DNA of 64,000 nt from Streptomyces pluripotens (GTDB lineage Bacteria; Actinomycetota; Actinomycetes; Streptomycetales; Streptomycetaceae): contig NZ_CP021080.1 in assembly GCF_000802245.2 (NCBI RefSeq), forward strand, positions 2,232,001 to 2,296,000, in the 5' to 3' direction. The notes under the pieces were generated by a model that saw only the letters and a list, made by a program, of their open reading frames with translations, was not told the DNA's origin and searched no databases. This document shows, piece after piece, positions 9,942 to 19,356 of the stretch (its first letter is position 1; every line of letters begins with the position of its first letter). The translations under genes and the position numbers were made by a program.

Positions 9942-10369
9942 AACTGATCACACCCTAGGTCGGTCCGCTCTCCCGGCCCGGAGGTACGGCCCGCGCACCC
10001 CCGCCAGAACCATCGTGCCACCAACCCGGCCCCCGTATGCGGCTCGTGACACAACATCGGGTAACCGCCCGGCGCGGGCGACGCTCCGCACAGCAATTCG
10101 ACAGGGCGCCCACCCATGACTCCCCCAAGAATTGGGCGCCTTCATTTTCACTGCCGCACAACTCTCGCACAGGTGATTCGAATTGATGACACAGAGGGCA
10201 AGATATGCCCCAATTAGTCGGGATGAATCGGGACATCAAGGGTGAACTGGCGACCCTTCCCCGGACATCGTGCCCTGAATCGAGAAGTCGAGTCCGTTAA
10301 ATCGGCGGGCCTCGAAGGCGATAGACAGTAATGACTGCGGGAGTTTTACGGAATCCCAGGGACGCCGCT
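9942..10369. other. AT-richer intergenic region
   Basis: About 430 bases. The segment 10110-10340 is clearly less GC-rich than its surroundings (for example GAATTGATGACACAGAG), as expected for promoters of the divergent genes on either side. No RNA family or convincing hairpin was recognised. Confidence 0.4.
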
Positions 10370-11575
10370 ATGGTGCCTGAGATGTCTGACGCCGCCTCGT
10401 CCCCCGGTCAGAACACCGAACCGCTCCCCCCGGCACGGCCGCCGGCGGCCGGAGCGACCGGCCCGCGCATGCCCGTGAGTGCGCAGGAGCACCGGCCGGG
10501 GCCGGACAGACCCGGCAAGCAGCGCGACGCGTTCTTCGACAACGCCAAGTACCTGGCCATCGTGCTGGTCGCGATGGGGCACTCATGGGAGCCGCTGAAG
10601 AGCGAGAGCCGGTTCCTGGCAGGCATGTACATGGTCGTGTACGCCTTCCACATGCCGGCGTTCATCGTCATCTCCGGCTACTTCTCGCGCACTTTCGACA
10701 TGCGCCCGGACCAGCTGAAGCGGTTGATCACCGGCGTCGCCGTGCCGTACATCCTGTTCGAGACCGCGTACACGCTCTTCAAGAACCTCGTCACCGGCTC
10801 CCATGACGCGATCAGCCTCCTCGATCCCTGGTACCTGACCTGGTTCCTGATCGCCTTGTTCGTCTGGCGGCTCACCACACCGATCTGGAGGCTGCTGCGC
10901 CGGCCGCTACCACTGGCCGTCGGCATCGCCATGTTGGCGACCATCGCCCCGGACATCGGCAACGACCTCGACCTGCAGCGTGTCCTGCAGTTCCTGCCGT
11001 ACTTCGTGCTCGGCCTGTATATGAAGCCCGAGCATTTCCGGCGGATGCGCCGCCGCGCGGTGCGGATCGCCTCGGTTCCGGTGTTCGCGGCGGCACTGGC
11101 GGCTGCCTGGTGGGCGGTGCCGCACGTGGAAACCGCGTGGTTCTACCATCGTGACTCCGCACAGGAACTGGGCGCCCCCTGGTGGTGCGGCCCGGTGATG
11201 ACGCTCGCGCTGATGGCCTGTGCACTGCTGTTGACGGTTTGTTTCTTCGCCTGGGTACCCCGCCGGAAGACGTGGTTCACGGCGCTCGGCGCGGGCACGC
11301 TGTACGGCTACCTGCTGCACGGGTTCCTGGTGAAGTTCGCCGACTACCGCGGCTGGTTCGACTACGACTGGCTGCACCGTCCGCTCGGCGAGCTCTTGGT
11401 GACCGCCCTCGCCGGCTCCGCCGTCACGGTGCTGTGCAGCCGGCCAGTGCAGCGGGTCTTCCGCTTCGCCGTGGAACCGCGGATGGAATGGGCGTTCGCC
11501 CAGGACGCGGCCGCACTGGCACGCGGGCGGCAGGAGATGCGCGAGCCGGAGAAGGCCGCGCTCAGCCGTTCCTGA
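10370..11575 (+). CDS. Acyltransferase family 3 membrane protein
   Basis: About 401 residues. A Pro-rich cytoplasmic head (residues 1-50) is followed by DAFFDNAKYLAIVLVAMGHSWEPL, the first membrane segment of the acyltransferase-3 (OafA/fucose O-acetylase-like) family with its conserved His. Roughly ten membrane helices follow. Such enzymes transfer acetyl or other acyl groups to sugars of the cell surface or secondary metabolites; the acceptor cannot be told here. ATG 10370 has AGGGA 8 bases upstream; ATG 10331 and 10382 are alternatives. Its end overlaps the convergent HD-domain gene by 14 bases. Confidence 0.85.
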   Translation: MVPEMSDAASSPGQNTEPLPPARPPAAGATGPRMPVSAQEHRPGPDRPGKQRDAFFDNAKYLAIVLVAMGHSWEPLKSESRFLAGMYMVVYAFHMPAFIVISGYFSRTFDMRPDQLKRLITGVAVPYILFETAYTLFKNLVTGSHDAISLLDPWYLTWFLIALFVWRLTTPIWRLLRRPLPLAVGIAMLATIAPDIGNDLDLQRVLQFLPYFVLGLYMKPEHFRRMRRRAVRIASVPVFAAALAAAWWAVPHVETAWFYHRDSAQELGAPWWCGPVMTLALMACALLLTVCFFAWVPRRKTWFTALGAGTLYGYLLHGFLVKFADYRGWFDYDWLHRPLGELLVTALAGSAVTVLCSRPVQRVFRFAVEPRMEWAFAQDAAALARGRQEMREPEKAALSRS

Positions 11576-12068
11576 CCGGTCCGAGGCCGAGCAGCGCACG
11601 CATCCGGGCGTACTTCTCGGTCAGCCGCACCCGGGTCGGTTCTGGCAGGACGCCGAGCCGCCGGGGGTCGGCGTTGTGTGCCAGGTCGGACTCCTTCACC
11701 AACGGCGCGCCCGGGGTTGCCAGGATCCTGCGGGCGTACACCTCCGGTTCCTCACCCGGTCGTTTGGTGAGGGCGTCCACGATGGCCTTGGTGCGTGGGG
11801 ACAGGGCGGCAGCGTCCAGCCACTCCGCCGTGAGCGCGTCGTCCTCGACGGAGTCGTGCAGCCAGGCCGCCGCAATCTGATCCGGATCGCCGCCGCGGAC
11901 CCGAACGCCCTCGGCGACGGCCGCGAGGTGCTCGCTGTACGGCCGTCCGGCCTTGTCGGTCTGCCCTTGGTGAGCGGCACGCGCGACTGCCTCGACCTCG
12001 GCGAGGGTGAGCTGCGGTCCGACGCCGGTGGCTCCTCGTGGCGTCCGCCCGGTGGCTTGGTCTGTCAT
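11562..12068 (-). CDS. HD-domain phosphohydrolase, RelA/SpoT-like
   Basis: 168 residues. After a short N-terminal stretch, VEAVARAAHQGQTDKAGRPYSEHLAAVAEGV and AAAWLHDSVEDDALTAEWL form the HD metal-binding core (H in YSEHL, HD in WLHD), with a later Asp in KESDLAHNADPRR. This is the layout of the stand-alone (p)ppGpp hydrolase-like HD proteins, but nucleotide specificity cannot be read from the motifs. The first segment (MTDQATGRTPRGATGV) is probably disordered. It converges with the acyltransferase gene. Confidence 0.85.
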   Translation of the reverse strand: MTDQATGRTPRGATGVGPQLTLAEVEAVARAAHQGQTDKAGRPYSEHLAAVAEGVRVRGGDPDQIAAAWLHDSVEDDALTAEWLDAAALSPRTKAIVDALTKRPGEEPEVYARRILATPGAPLVKESDLAHNADPRRLGVLPEPTRVRLTEKYARMRALLGLGPVRNG

Positions 12069-12297
12069 CGCCCCAGTCTCCCCCAGGACAACCGTCCACC
12101 GGCAAAGTCACCTCTGGTGGTTTCGGTCCCTGGCGCAGTCGTCCGGCCGGTGCCGCTCCGGCGGGACAGGGAGACCACCGGGCCCTGCCGGCGGCCCGCA
12201 CACCGCCCCCTTCGCCCGGCGGAGCCGATCCGGTCCGCCTTGCCGAGCCGGTCCGGCGCCGGGTGCCGAGCCGCGACGCCGGTCGACGGCGTCCCGC

Positions 12298-13470
12298 TCA
12301 GCGGGCGTTGACGGAGGTCTCGTGGCAGATCAGCAACAGGGCCCGGTCGTCGTTGACGTCCTTGGCGACTGCCTCGATGAGATGCCAAGCGGCGCCGCGG
12401 AAGCCGCCGGCGACATAGCGGTCGGCCTCTCCGGTGAGTCGGTCGATGCCCTCCATGATGTCCCGATCGGAGGTCTCCACCAACCCGTCCGTGAACAGCA
12501 TCAACACATCTCCGGGCCGCAGCGAGCCCTTCACGGGGTCAAACTGGGCACCGTCGTACACGCCGAGCAGTGGTCCCTCAGCGGCCTTCTCCTCCCAGCG
12601 CCCGCTGCCCGCGCTGAGCTGCAGCCCGGGCGGATGGCCAGCGGTGTACAGCTCGTAGTCGCCGGAGTCGAGGTCCAGCACCAGGTGAATGGAGGTGGCG
12701 AAGCCCTCGTCCCAGTCCTGGCGGAGGAGGTAGCCGTTCGCGGCCGGGAGGAAGGCGTGCGGGGGGAGGGAGCCGAGCAGGCCCCCGAAAGCACCCGACA
12801 GCAGCAGTGCCCGCGAACCCGCGTCCATGCCTTTGCCGGAGACGTCCGTGAGCACGACCTCCAGGGTGCGGCCGCCGTTGGTGCACGCGGCGACCACGAA
12901 GTCGCCGGAGAAGGACTGGCCGCCCGCCGGGCGCAGCGCCATCTCGTGGTGCCAGCCCCGGGGCAGTTTGGGCAGCTTGCTCTGTACCCGGATGCGTTCG
13001 CGCAGGTCGAACAGCATGGTGCCGCCGCGCCGCCAGGGCACACCGACCCGGCTGCGGAACTGCGCCGTGAGCAGCCCGAAGAAACCGCACGCGGCGACCA
13101 CCAGGACCACGCCCGGAGTGACCTGGGCCGGCCCCTCGGAGTAGGGGCCGAGCCGCACCGACTCCACGATCAGCGCGGTGGCCGCCGCCGCGTACAGACC
13201 GAGCAGGCTCGCCGGGCGCAGCAGCAGGCCGCCCGCGACGATCGGCAGTACCAGAATGGCCGGGGAACACCACACCGAGTCGACGAGGGTCATGACCGCG
13301 AGGAGGGGGACGGTCAGGAGCAGTCCGGCGAACGCGATCCAGTCCGAGCCGTTCCCGCGGAAGTAGTCCACAGCGCTTCTGCGCAGGCCGACCCGGACCC
13401 GGTGCCACTGCATCTTCCACCGGGCCGTGAACGTCTCGGCCTTTGCGCGCCGCTCTCGTCCTGCTGCCAT
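12298..13470 (-). CDS. Membrane-anchored SpoIIE-type PP2C phosphatase
   Basis: 390 residues. A basic N-terminus is followed by about four membrane helices (residues 45-140: IAFAGLLLTVPLLAVMTLV, AILVLPIVAGGLLL, LLGLYAAAATALIV, VVLVVAACGFFGLL). A cytoplasmic PP2C/SpoIIE domain follows, with metal-binding Asp residues in SGDFVV, LTDVSGKGMDAG and MLFTDGLVET. Such phosphatases usually dephosphorylate anti-anti-sigma factors; no partner STAS or RsbW-like gene is adjacent. It lies next to the HD-domain gene on the same strand after about 230 bases without a recognised signal. Confidence 0.9.
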   Translation of the reverse strand: MAAGRERRAKAETFTARWKMQWHRVRVGLRRSAVDYFRGNGSDWIAFAGLLLTVPLLAVMTLVDSVWCSPAILVLPIVAGGLLLRPASLLGLYAAAATALIVESVRLGPYSEGPAQVTPGVVLVVAACGFFGLLTAQFRSRVGVPWRRGGTMLFDLRERIRVQSKLPKLPRGWHHEMALRPAGGQSFSGDFVVAACTNGGRTLEVVLTDVSGKGMDAGSRALLLSGAFGGLLGSLPPHAFLPAANGYLLRQDWDEGFATSIHLVLDLDSGDYELYTAGHPPGLQLSAGSGRWEEKAAEGPLLGVYDGAQFDPVKGSLRPGDVLMLFTDGLVETSDRDIMEGIDRLTGEADRYVAGGFRGAAWHLIEAVAKDVNDDRALLLICHETSVNAR

Positions 13471-13646
13471 TAGTCCGGGACCCTATCCATCCCACCGGCC
13501 GCTTGGCACGGGAGGTCCCACTTGTCCCCCCGTGCGAGGCTCTGTTTCGCGGTCCGCCCTTCAGTGAACGGCACGCGCGGCCGATCCCGCGGCCACTCGG
13601 GAGAATTTCACTGGCTCGTCGCGCATTGCCCTGATAGGCAGGGTTC

Positions 13647-14888
13647 ATGGGGACTGATCACGGAACCGAGTCGAAGGTGCTGCGCCCGGAGGAGTTCGAC
13701 CGCTGGTGGGACCATCTGATCCGCGCGTTCGGTGGCGAGCCGGCCTCTCCCGAGGAACGCGAACTGTTCAGATCACTGATCGAGTTCGACCGCTCCCTGG
13801 CCGTCTGGGACGGAGGCGCGATCGTCGGCACCTCCGGGGCCTTCAGCTTCCGGATGACCGTGCCGGGCGGGGCCGTACTGCCCACCGCGGGCGTCACCAT
13901 GGTCAGTGTGGCCGCCACCCACCGGCGGCGCGGGACGCTGACCTCGATGATGCGCCGGCTGCTGGACGACGCCCGTACCAAGGGCGAGCCACTCGCGGCA
14001 CTGCACGCCTCCGAGCCCCCGATCTACGGCCGCTTCGGCTACGGCTCGGCGACCTTCCAGCTCAGCGCCGAAATCGACACCGGTCGAGTCTCGCTGGCAC
14101 TGCCTGCGGGAACCGACGAGGTGCGGGTGCGTTACGCGGCGCCCGCCGAGGCCCTGGCCGAGTGCGAGGCGGTGTACGCGACCCTGGTGTCCCGCCGCCC
14201 CGGCATGCTGGTCCGGCAGCCCGGCTGGGAACGGGCGGAACTCCTCGACCCGGAGAGCGAGCGGCACGGGTCAGCGGCGCTGCAGTGCGTGGTCGCCGAA
14301 CGGGACGGCGAGGTCACCGGGTACGCGCGCTTTCGCACCAAGATCGACTGGGGGGCGAGCGGGCACGACGGGAAGGTGACGCTGAAGGACCTGGCCGCGC
14401 TCGATCCGGCGACCGAGGGCGCGCTGTGGCGGTTCCTGTTCGGCATCGACCTGATGTCGACGCTGACGATGCGGGGACGGCCGGTCGATGATTCCTGGCA
14501 GCACCTGGTCTCTGACATCCGCCGCTGCCGGCCGCGGCTGCGGGACGCGGGATACGTGCGTCTCGTGGACGTGGGCGCGGCCCTGTCGGCGCGCACCTAT
14601 CTGACGCCGGTGGACGTCGTGTTCGAGGTCCAGGATTCCTTCTGTCCCTGGAACGCGGGGCGTTGGCGGCTGCACGGCGACCCGAAGGGCGCGTCCTGTG
14701 AACGGACCACGGACGCACCCGATCTCGCACTCACGGTATGGGAGTTGGGCGCGGCCTACCTCGGCGGTGTGTCCCTGATGTCGCTGGCGGCGGCCGGACG
14801 GGTACGGGAGGTGCGCCCGGGCACGCTGGCGGAGGTGTCGGTGGCGTTCGGCTCACCGGTGGCCCCTTGGCTGCCGCACGGCTTCTAG
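13647..14888 (+). CDS. Eis-like GNAT N-acetyltransferase
   Basis: 413 residues, the usual length for the Eis family, which has two fused GNAT domains and a C-terminal sterol-carrier-like domain. The acetyl-CoA loop is seen as VSVAATHRRRGTLTSMMRRLLDDA (about residues 90-113). PIYGRFGYG is the conserved family turn, and the protein ends in Phe (WLPHGF), as expected where the C-terminal carboxylate takes part in catalysis. Members acetylate amines, including aminoglycosides and lysines; the substrate here is unknown. It is a single gene, divergent from the phosphatase. Confidence 0.9.
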   Translation: MGTDHGTESKVLRPEEFDRWWDHLIRAFGGEPASPEERELFRSLIEFDRSLAVWDGGAIVGTSGAFSFRMTVPGGAVLPTAGVTMVSVAATHRRRGTLTSMMRRLLDDARTKGEPLAALHASEPPIYGRFGYGSATFQLSAEIDTGRVSLALPAGTDEVRVRYAAPAEALAECEAVYATLVSRRPGMLVRQPGWERAELLDPESERHGSAALQCVVAERDGEVTGYARFRTKIDWGASGHDGKVTLKDLAALDPATEGALWRFLFGIDLMSTLTMRGRPVDDSWQHLVSDIRRCRPRLRDAGYVRLVDVGAALSARTYLTPVDVVFEVQDSFCPWNAGRWRLHGDPKGASCERTTDAPDLALTVWELGAAYLGGVSLMSLAAAGRVREVRPGTLAEVSVAFGSPVAPWLPHGF

Positions 14889-14961
14889 CGCGTGGGTTCG
14901 CCGGGTGGTGGTTTGGGCGGTTGGATGTGTGGTGACGTCCGTTCCGACCGCTGGAGGTGTG

Positions 14962-15246
14962 GTGACTGCGCCTGTCCGTGTGCGCGGGTTGACCCACCCG
15001 GAGGAGCAGAGGCCGCAGCAGATCGTGCGTCGGGGCAGCACCAGTTCGGTGCGGGTCCGGCGGGCGACGACGCTGCTGGCCTCGGCCGGCGGGAACCGTG
15101 TGCCGGTGATTGCGAAGCGGGTGCAGGCCGACGAGGACACCGTCCGGGACGTGATCCACCGGTTCAATGAGATCGGCTTGGCCCGTCCGGACCCTCAAGG
15201 GGCGGGAGGTCGATGGGGCGGGCGGCCGATTGCCCGTACAGCTTGA
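14962..15246 (+). pseudogene. Truncated IS630-type transposase, N-terminal helix-turn-helix fragment
   Basis: About 94 codons from GTG 14962 behind GGAGG. The peptide VRGLTHPEEQ, RRGSTSSVRVRRATTLLASAGG and IAKRVQADEDTVRDVIHRFNEIGL matches the DNA-binding head of IS630-family transposases. Similarity ends near DPQGAGGRWGGRP, where complete copies usually read DPRWAGGRP, so the frame seems disrupted there. The DDE catalytic domain is absent downstream. No terminal repeats were identified. It is a dead remnant. Confidence 0.8.
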
Positions 15247-15553
15247 TCGACTGGGCGAGCCTCGCCCGGCTGAGCCTCAGCAGTAGCCGTCCACCCGGGT
15301 ACCAACCCCTGAGCGAGACTAGGCCAGGGATGGCCTGCTCCGTCGGAGGCGGCGGACCGCAGGAGGTCGAGAAGAGTGCAGCCCGGGTAGCCCCGGAAGC
15401 TCACCCAGGCGGTCCTGGGCAGGAGGCCGGGACCGCCTGCCCGGAGCCACCGATCCGGTGAACGTATGCGGTCAGTGCACTAACCAGTTCCGCGGCAGGC
15501 GACGTTGGCCGCGGCACCAGGCCGGTGAGCACCGCACGGCCTCCGGGACCCGT
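15247..15553. other. Unassigned region after the IS remnant
   Basis: About 300 bases with no supported gene. It holds a perfect 10-bp inverted repeat (CAGGCGGTCC at 15406-15415 with GGACCGCCTG at 15430-15439, 14-base loop). It could be scar DNA from the insertion element or a structured RNA; neither can be shown. Confidence 0.4.
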
Positions 15554-16363
15554 TCACCGTTTCTGGCAGGTGGGGCACCAGAAGAGGTTGCGCGCGGCGA
15601 GACCGGCGGTGCGGATGCCGTCGCCGCAGATGTGGCAGGGCTGGGTTGCCCGTCGGTAGACGTACACCTCTCCGCCGTGGTCGTCCACGCGGGGTGGGCG
15701 TCCCATCGCCTCCGGTGTGTGCTCCGGGCGAACGGTGTCGATCCGGTTGTGCCGCACTCCTTCGCGCATCAGCGTGGCGAGGTCGGCCCAGATGACGTCC
15801 CACTCGGACGGAGTGATGTCCCGGCCTGTACGGTAGGGGTCGATGCCGTGCCGGAAGAGGATCTCGGCACGGTAGACGTTGCCGACCCCGGCCACGACCT
15901 TCTGGTCCATGAGCAGTGCGGCGATCGTGCTACGGCTGCGGGAGATCCTGCGGTACGCCGTCTCCGGTCGGGCGTCCGCGCGCAGCGGGTCGGGGCCGAG
16001 TCGGTCGTGTACCGCCTGCTTCTCGGTGTCCGTGATCAGTGCGCAGGTGGTGGGGCCGCGCAGGTCGACGTAGGAGGTGTCGTTCGCGAGCCTGAGCCGG
16101 ACGGTGTCGGCCGGCGGGGGCGCCGGGGCGTCCCCGAAGCCGACCTTGCCAAAGAGGCCGAGGTGGATATGAACCCAGTCGGCGTCGCGGAACCGCAGGA
16201 AGAGGTGTTTGCCGTGGGCCTCGGTGGCGGTGAGCACGGCGCCGTCCAGCAGGTCCGCAGCGTCGGAGAACTTGCCCTGGGGGCTGGTGACACGCGGGGC
16301 CGTGCCAGAGAAGCGGGTGGCGTAATCGTGCGCCAGCCGGTGGATCGTGTGCCCCTCTGGCAC
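15554..16363 (-). CDS. nei: DNA glycosylase/AP lyase, Fpg/Nei family (Nei1-like)
   Basis: 269 residues beginning MPEGHTIHRLA. After Met removal Pro2 is the Schiff-base nucleophile and Glu3 the catalytic acid. Lys in EAHGKHLFLRF is the conserved beta-clamp lysine. The helix-two-turn-helix is in VVAGVGNVYRAEILFRHGIDP, and the C-terminal zinc finger has CHIC and CPTC. The enzyme removes oxidised pyrimidines and nicks the abasic site. The N-terminus resembles mycobacterial Nei1 more than Fpg (which begins MPELPE). It follows rpiB by 33 bases, as in Mycobacterium tuberculosis. Confidence 0.93.
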   Translation of the reverse strand: MPEGHTIHRLAHDYATRFSGTAPRVTSPQGKFSDAADLLDGAVLTATEAHGKHLFLRFRDADWVHIHLGLFGKVGFGDAPAPPPADTVRLRLANDTSYVDLRGPTTCALITDTEKQAVHDRLGPDPLRADARPETAYRRISRSRSTIAALLMDQKVVAGVGNVYRAEILFRHGIDPYRTGRDITPSEWDVIWADLATLMREGVRHNRIDTVRPEHTPEAMGRPPRVDDHGGEVYVYRRATQPCHICGDGIRTAGLAARNLFWCPTCQKR

Positions 16364-16396
16364 GGTTCCTGTTCCTTCCAGCCCCCCGAGGGAACC

Positions 16397-16885
16397 TCAG
16401 TCCTGCTGCGGGTGGTGGGCCGGGATCGGAGGAAGGTCGCCAGTCGTCTCGTATGCGGAGAGCATGGCGATGCGGCGGATGTGACGCTCGTCGCCGGAGA
16501 ACGGGGTGCCCAGGAAGACCTCGACGAACTTGGTCGCCTCCTCCGTGCTGTGCATACGCGCCCCCACGGCCACCACGTTGGCGTTGTTGTGCTGACGGCC
16601 GAGCGTCGCCGTCTCCTCACTCCAGGCCAGGGCTGCCCGGACACCCTTCACCTTGTTCGCGGCGATCTGCTCACCGTTGCCCGAGCCACCGATCACGATG
16701 CCCAGTGCATCCGGGTCCGCGGCCGTCTTCTCCGCGGCGCGCAGGCAGAAGGGCGGATAGTCGTCCTGGGCGTCGTAGAGGTGCGGTCCGCAATCGACCG
16801 GCTCGTGGCCGGCGGCCTTGAGCCATTCGACGAGGTGGTTCTTCAGTTCGTAGCCCGCATGGTCGGAGCCGAGATACACGCGCAT
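16397..16885 (-). CDS. rpiB: Ribose-5-phosphate isomerase B
   Basis: 162 residues starting MRVYLGSDHAGYELKNHL at ATG 16885. It interconverts ribose 5-phosphate and ribulose 5-phosphate in the pentose phosphate pathway. GIVIGGSGNGEQIAANKVKGVRAAL contains the Glu-type catalytic base seen in actinobacterial RpiB instead of the Cys of the E. coli enzyme, and HNNANVVAVGAR is the phosphate-binding region. An upstream 17-codon extension in the open frame is unsupported. It probably forms an operon with nei. Confidence 0.95.
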   Translation of the reverse strand: MRVYLGSDHAGYELKNHLVEWLKAAGHEPVDCGPHLYDAQDDYPPFCLRAAEKTAADPDALGIVIGGSGNGEQIAANKVKGVRAALAWSEETATLGRQHNNANVVAVGARMHSTEEATKFVEVFLGTPFSGDERHIRRIAMLSAYETTGDLPPIPAHHPQQD

Positions 16886-17153
16886 GCCATGAGTGTGACA
16901 CGGCGGTGTCGCAGCGGCAGCGCCGGGTCGTGGCACACCGCCGATTCACAGACTGGCTGATGAAATCCAAGCTGAACCATGGAACCTCAAGAAAACCTCA
17001 AGTAACGATCTGGATTCAGAGGTTCCCGAATCCATTCACCTCCGATTCACTGGACCGTCTCGTTCATCGCTCGTGCGAGATCCCGTATCCGCCACACCAA
17101 ACGGCGCTCCGCTCGTACGGGAAACGCTCCTCCGGCGCAAAGGAAATCCGTCC
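16886..17153 (+). other. Leader/promoter region of amino acid permease 1
   Basis: Less GC-rich than its neighbours. A segment at 16974-17002 (GAACCATGG followed by two CCTCAAG copies) resembles one upstream of the second permease (19532-19564). No riboswitch class was recognised. Confidence 0.35.
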
Positions 17154-18572
17154 ATGACCCCTGGTTCCGGACTTCAAGCAGGTCTCAAGAACCGTCACCT
17201 GTCGATGATCGCCATCGGTGGTGTGATCGGTGCCGGCCTGTTCGTCGGCTCCAGCAGCGGCATCGCCACTGCTGGCCCCGGCATCCTGCTGTCCTACGCC
17301 CTCGTCGGCACCCTGGTCGTCCTCGTGATGCGGATGCTCGGCGAGATGTCCGCCGCCAACCCGACCTCGGGCTCGTTCTCCGCACACGCCGACCGCGCCC
17401 TCGGCCGCTGGGCCGGGTTCTCCATCGGCTGGCTGTACTGGTTCTTCTGGGTCGTCGTGCTCGCCGTGGAGGCGACCGCCGGCGCCAAGATCCTCGCCGG
17501 CTGGGTCCCAGCGGTCCCCCAGTGGGGCTGGGCACTGATCGTGATGACCGTGCTGACCGCGACCAACCTGATCTCCGTCGGCTCCTACGGCGAGTTCGAG
17601 TTCTGGTTCGCCGGGATCAAGGTCGTGGCGATCGGCGTGTTCATCGTCATCGGTCTGCTCGCGGTGTTCGGTGTGCTGCCGGGCGTGCACGCCGACCGGG
17701 CGAGCTTCGGCAATCTGACGAGCCACGGCGGTTTCCTGCCGCACGGCCCGGGCGCGATCCTCACCGGTGTACTGCTGGTCGTCTTCTCCTTCATGGGCAG
17801 CGAGATCGCGACCCTGGCAGCCGGCGAGTCGGAGGACCCGCAGCGGGCGGTCACCAAGTCCACCAACAGCATCATCTGGCGTATCGCCGTCTTCTACCTC
17901 GGCTCGATCCTCGTCGTGGTCTCGCTGCTGCCGTGGAACGACCCCGCCATCAAGAAGGACGGCTCCTACGTCGCCGCACTGGACTCGCTCGGGATCGCGC
18001 ACGCCGGTCAGATCATGAACGTCATCGTGTTGACCTCGGTGCTGTCCTGCCTCAACTCCGGCCTGTACACGGCCTCCCGGATGGCCTTCTCACTTGGTCA
18101 GCGCGGTGACGCCCCGAAGGCGTTCGCCCGCACCACCGCCCGCGGTGTACCGCTGGCAGCGATCCTGGCCTCGGTCGTCTTCGGCTTCGTGGCGGTGTTC
18201 TTCAACTACGAGTTCCCCGACTCCGTGTTCCTCTTCCTGGTCAACTCCAGTGGCGCGGTGGCCCTGTTCGTGTGGCTGGTCATCTGCTTCTCACAGCTTC
18301 GGATGCGGAAGATCATCCAGCGGGAAGCGCCGGAGAAGCTCGTCGTACGGATGTGGCTCTACCCGTACCTGACCTGGGCCACGGCCTTCCTGATCGTCTT
18401 CGTCCTCGGCTACATGCTGACCGACACCGAGCACGACGGCCGCGAAACCGTGCTGCTGTCGCTCCTGGTCGCCGCGGTCGTACTGGTGATCGCCGTGGTG
18501 AAGGAGCGGGTCACGGCGAGCCACCCGGCCCCCGCGACCGAGGCGCCGGCCGACAAGGTGTCCGTCGGCTGA
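17154..18572 (+). CDS. Amino acid permease, APC superfamily (AAT/GabP-like)
   Basis: 472 residues with about twelve membrane helices. The family opening LKNRHLSMIAIGGVIGAGLFVGSSSGIATAGP and MRMLGEMSAANPTSGSFSAHADRALG are those of the amino acid transporter group that includes GabP, AnsP and LysP: proton-coupled uptake of amino acids or GABA. ATG 17154 follows AAGGAAA; an ATG-like start 27 codons upstream lacks a ribosome binding site. The C-terminal tail is charged (APATEAPADKVSVG). It is about half identical by eye to the permease at 19807. Substrate unknown. Confidence 0.92.
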   Translation: MTPGSGLQAGLKNRHLSMIAIGGVIGAGLFVGSSSGIATAGPGILLSYALVGTLVVLVMRMLGEMSAANPTSGSFSAHADRALGRWAGFSIGWLYWFFWVVVLAVEATAGAKILAGWVPAVPQWGWALIVMTVLTATNLISVGSYGEFEFWFAGIKVVAIGVFIVIGLLAVFGVLPGVHADRASFGNLTSHGGFLPHGPGAILTGVLLVVFSFMGSEIATLAAGESEDPQRAVTKSTNSIIWRIAVFYLGSILVVVSLLPWNDPAIKKDGSYVAALDSLGIAHAGQIMNVIVLTSVLSCLNSGLYTASRMAFSLGQRGDAPKAFARTTARGVPLAAILASVVFGFVAVFFNYEFPDSVFLFLVNSSGAVALFVWLVICFSQLRMRKIIQREAPEKLVVRMWLYPYLTWATAFLIVFVLGYMLTDTEHDGRETVLLSLLVAAVVLVIAVVKERVTASHPAPATEAPADKVSVG

Positions 18573-18582
18573 TCCATCCGCG

Positions 18583-18639
18583 TGCGGCAACGGCCGCGCG
18601 ACCCGAGGCGAACCGCCGGGTCGCGCGGCCGTTGCCGCA
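18583..18639 (+). terminator. Terminator after permease 1
   Basis: A 23-bp perfect inverted repeat (18583-18605 and 18617-18639, starting TGCGGCAACGGCC) with an 11-base loop, 10 bases past the stop codon. Confidence 0.9.
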
Positions 18640-18774
18640 TCCGCGACGCAGCGCGCCGCCGCACCCGTTCACGGACCCGTGTGCCCCGCGAGGACGGTCA
18701 CGGCGCGGACCCCGCAAGCCCCCGGGAACCCGCTGCAGCGCCAGGAGCCCCGGCCGAGCGGCGGGAACCCGGCC

Positions 18775-19356
18775 TCAGCGCCGACCGGCGAACTTCCAGG
18801 CGGTGGGCAGCAGACCCATCGCCAGTGCGGCCTTCAGGACATCACCGATCAGGAACGGCGTCAGTCCGAGCGCGATCGCCTTGGCCGCGGGCAGGTCGGC
18901 GGCCAAGGCCAGGTAGGGCACACCGACGGCGTAGATGATCGCCTCACCGAGGATCACCGTGCCCGCCATGCGCAGCGGTGAGCGGTCGGCGCCGCGGCGG
19001 GCCAGGGCGCCCACGGCCGCAGAGGCGAGCAGCATGCCGACGATGTAGCCGAAGGAGACGGAGCCCACGCCGGAGGTGCCGCCCGCGAACCACGGAACGC
19101 CGGCCACACCGGCGAGCGCGTACAGGGCGAGGGAGAGGAAGCCGCGGCGGGTGCCCAGCGTGGCGCCGACGAGCAGGGCGGCGAAGGTCTGACCGGTCAC
19201 CGGTACTGGCGACCCGGGGACCGGAACCGACAGTTGGGCCGCGAGGCCGGTGAGCACGGCGCCACCGAGCACCAGGGCGGCGTCACGGACGCGGGACGCG
19301 GGGAGCAGGTCGGCGAGGACTGCACCGGGGCGGGCGGTGGCGGTGGCGGTGCTCAT
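18775..19356 (-). CDS. bioY: Biotin transporter substrate-binding membrane protein BioY
   Basis: 193 residues with about six membrane helices. VPVPGSPVPVTGQTFAALLVGATLGTRRGFLSLALYALAGVAGVPWFAGG is the BioY signature, including the conserved T-Q-F and GPTGGY-like loop (here GGTSGVGSVSFGYIVG). BioY is the S-component that binds biotin in energy-coupling transporters; no adjacent EcfA/EcfT genes are present, so it probably works alone or with a distant energy module. It lies on the opposite strand between the two permeases. Confidence 0.93.
   Translation of the reverse strand: MSTATATARPGAVLADLLPASRVRDAALVLGGAVLTGLAAQLSVPVPGSPVPVTGQTFAALLVGATLGTRRGFLSLALYALAGVAGVPWFAGGTSGVGSVSFGYIVGMLLASAAVGALARRGADRSPLRMAGTVILGEAIIYAVGVPYLALAADLPAAKAIALGLTPFLIGDVLKAALAMGLLPTAWKFAGRR

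Noticed and set aside
15406..15439. Group II intron or retron RNA
   Set aside because: A single hairpin without domain V-like sequence or reverse transcriptase nearby is not enough.
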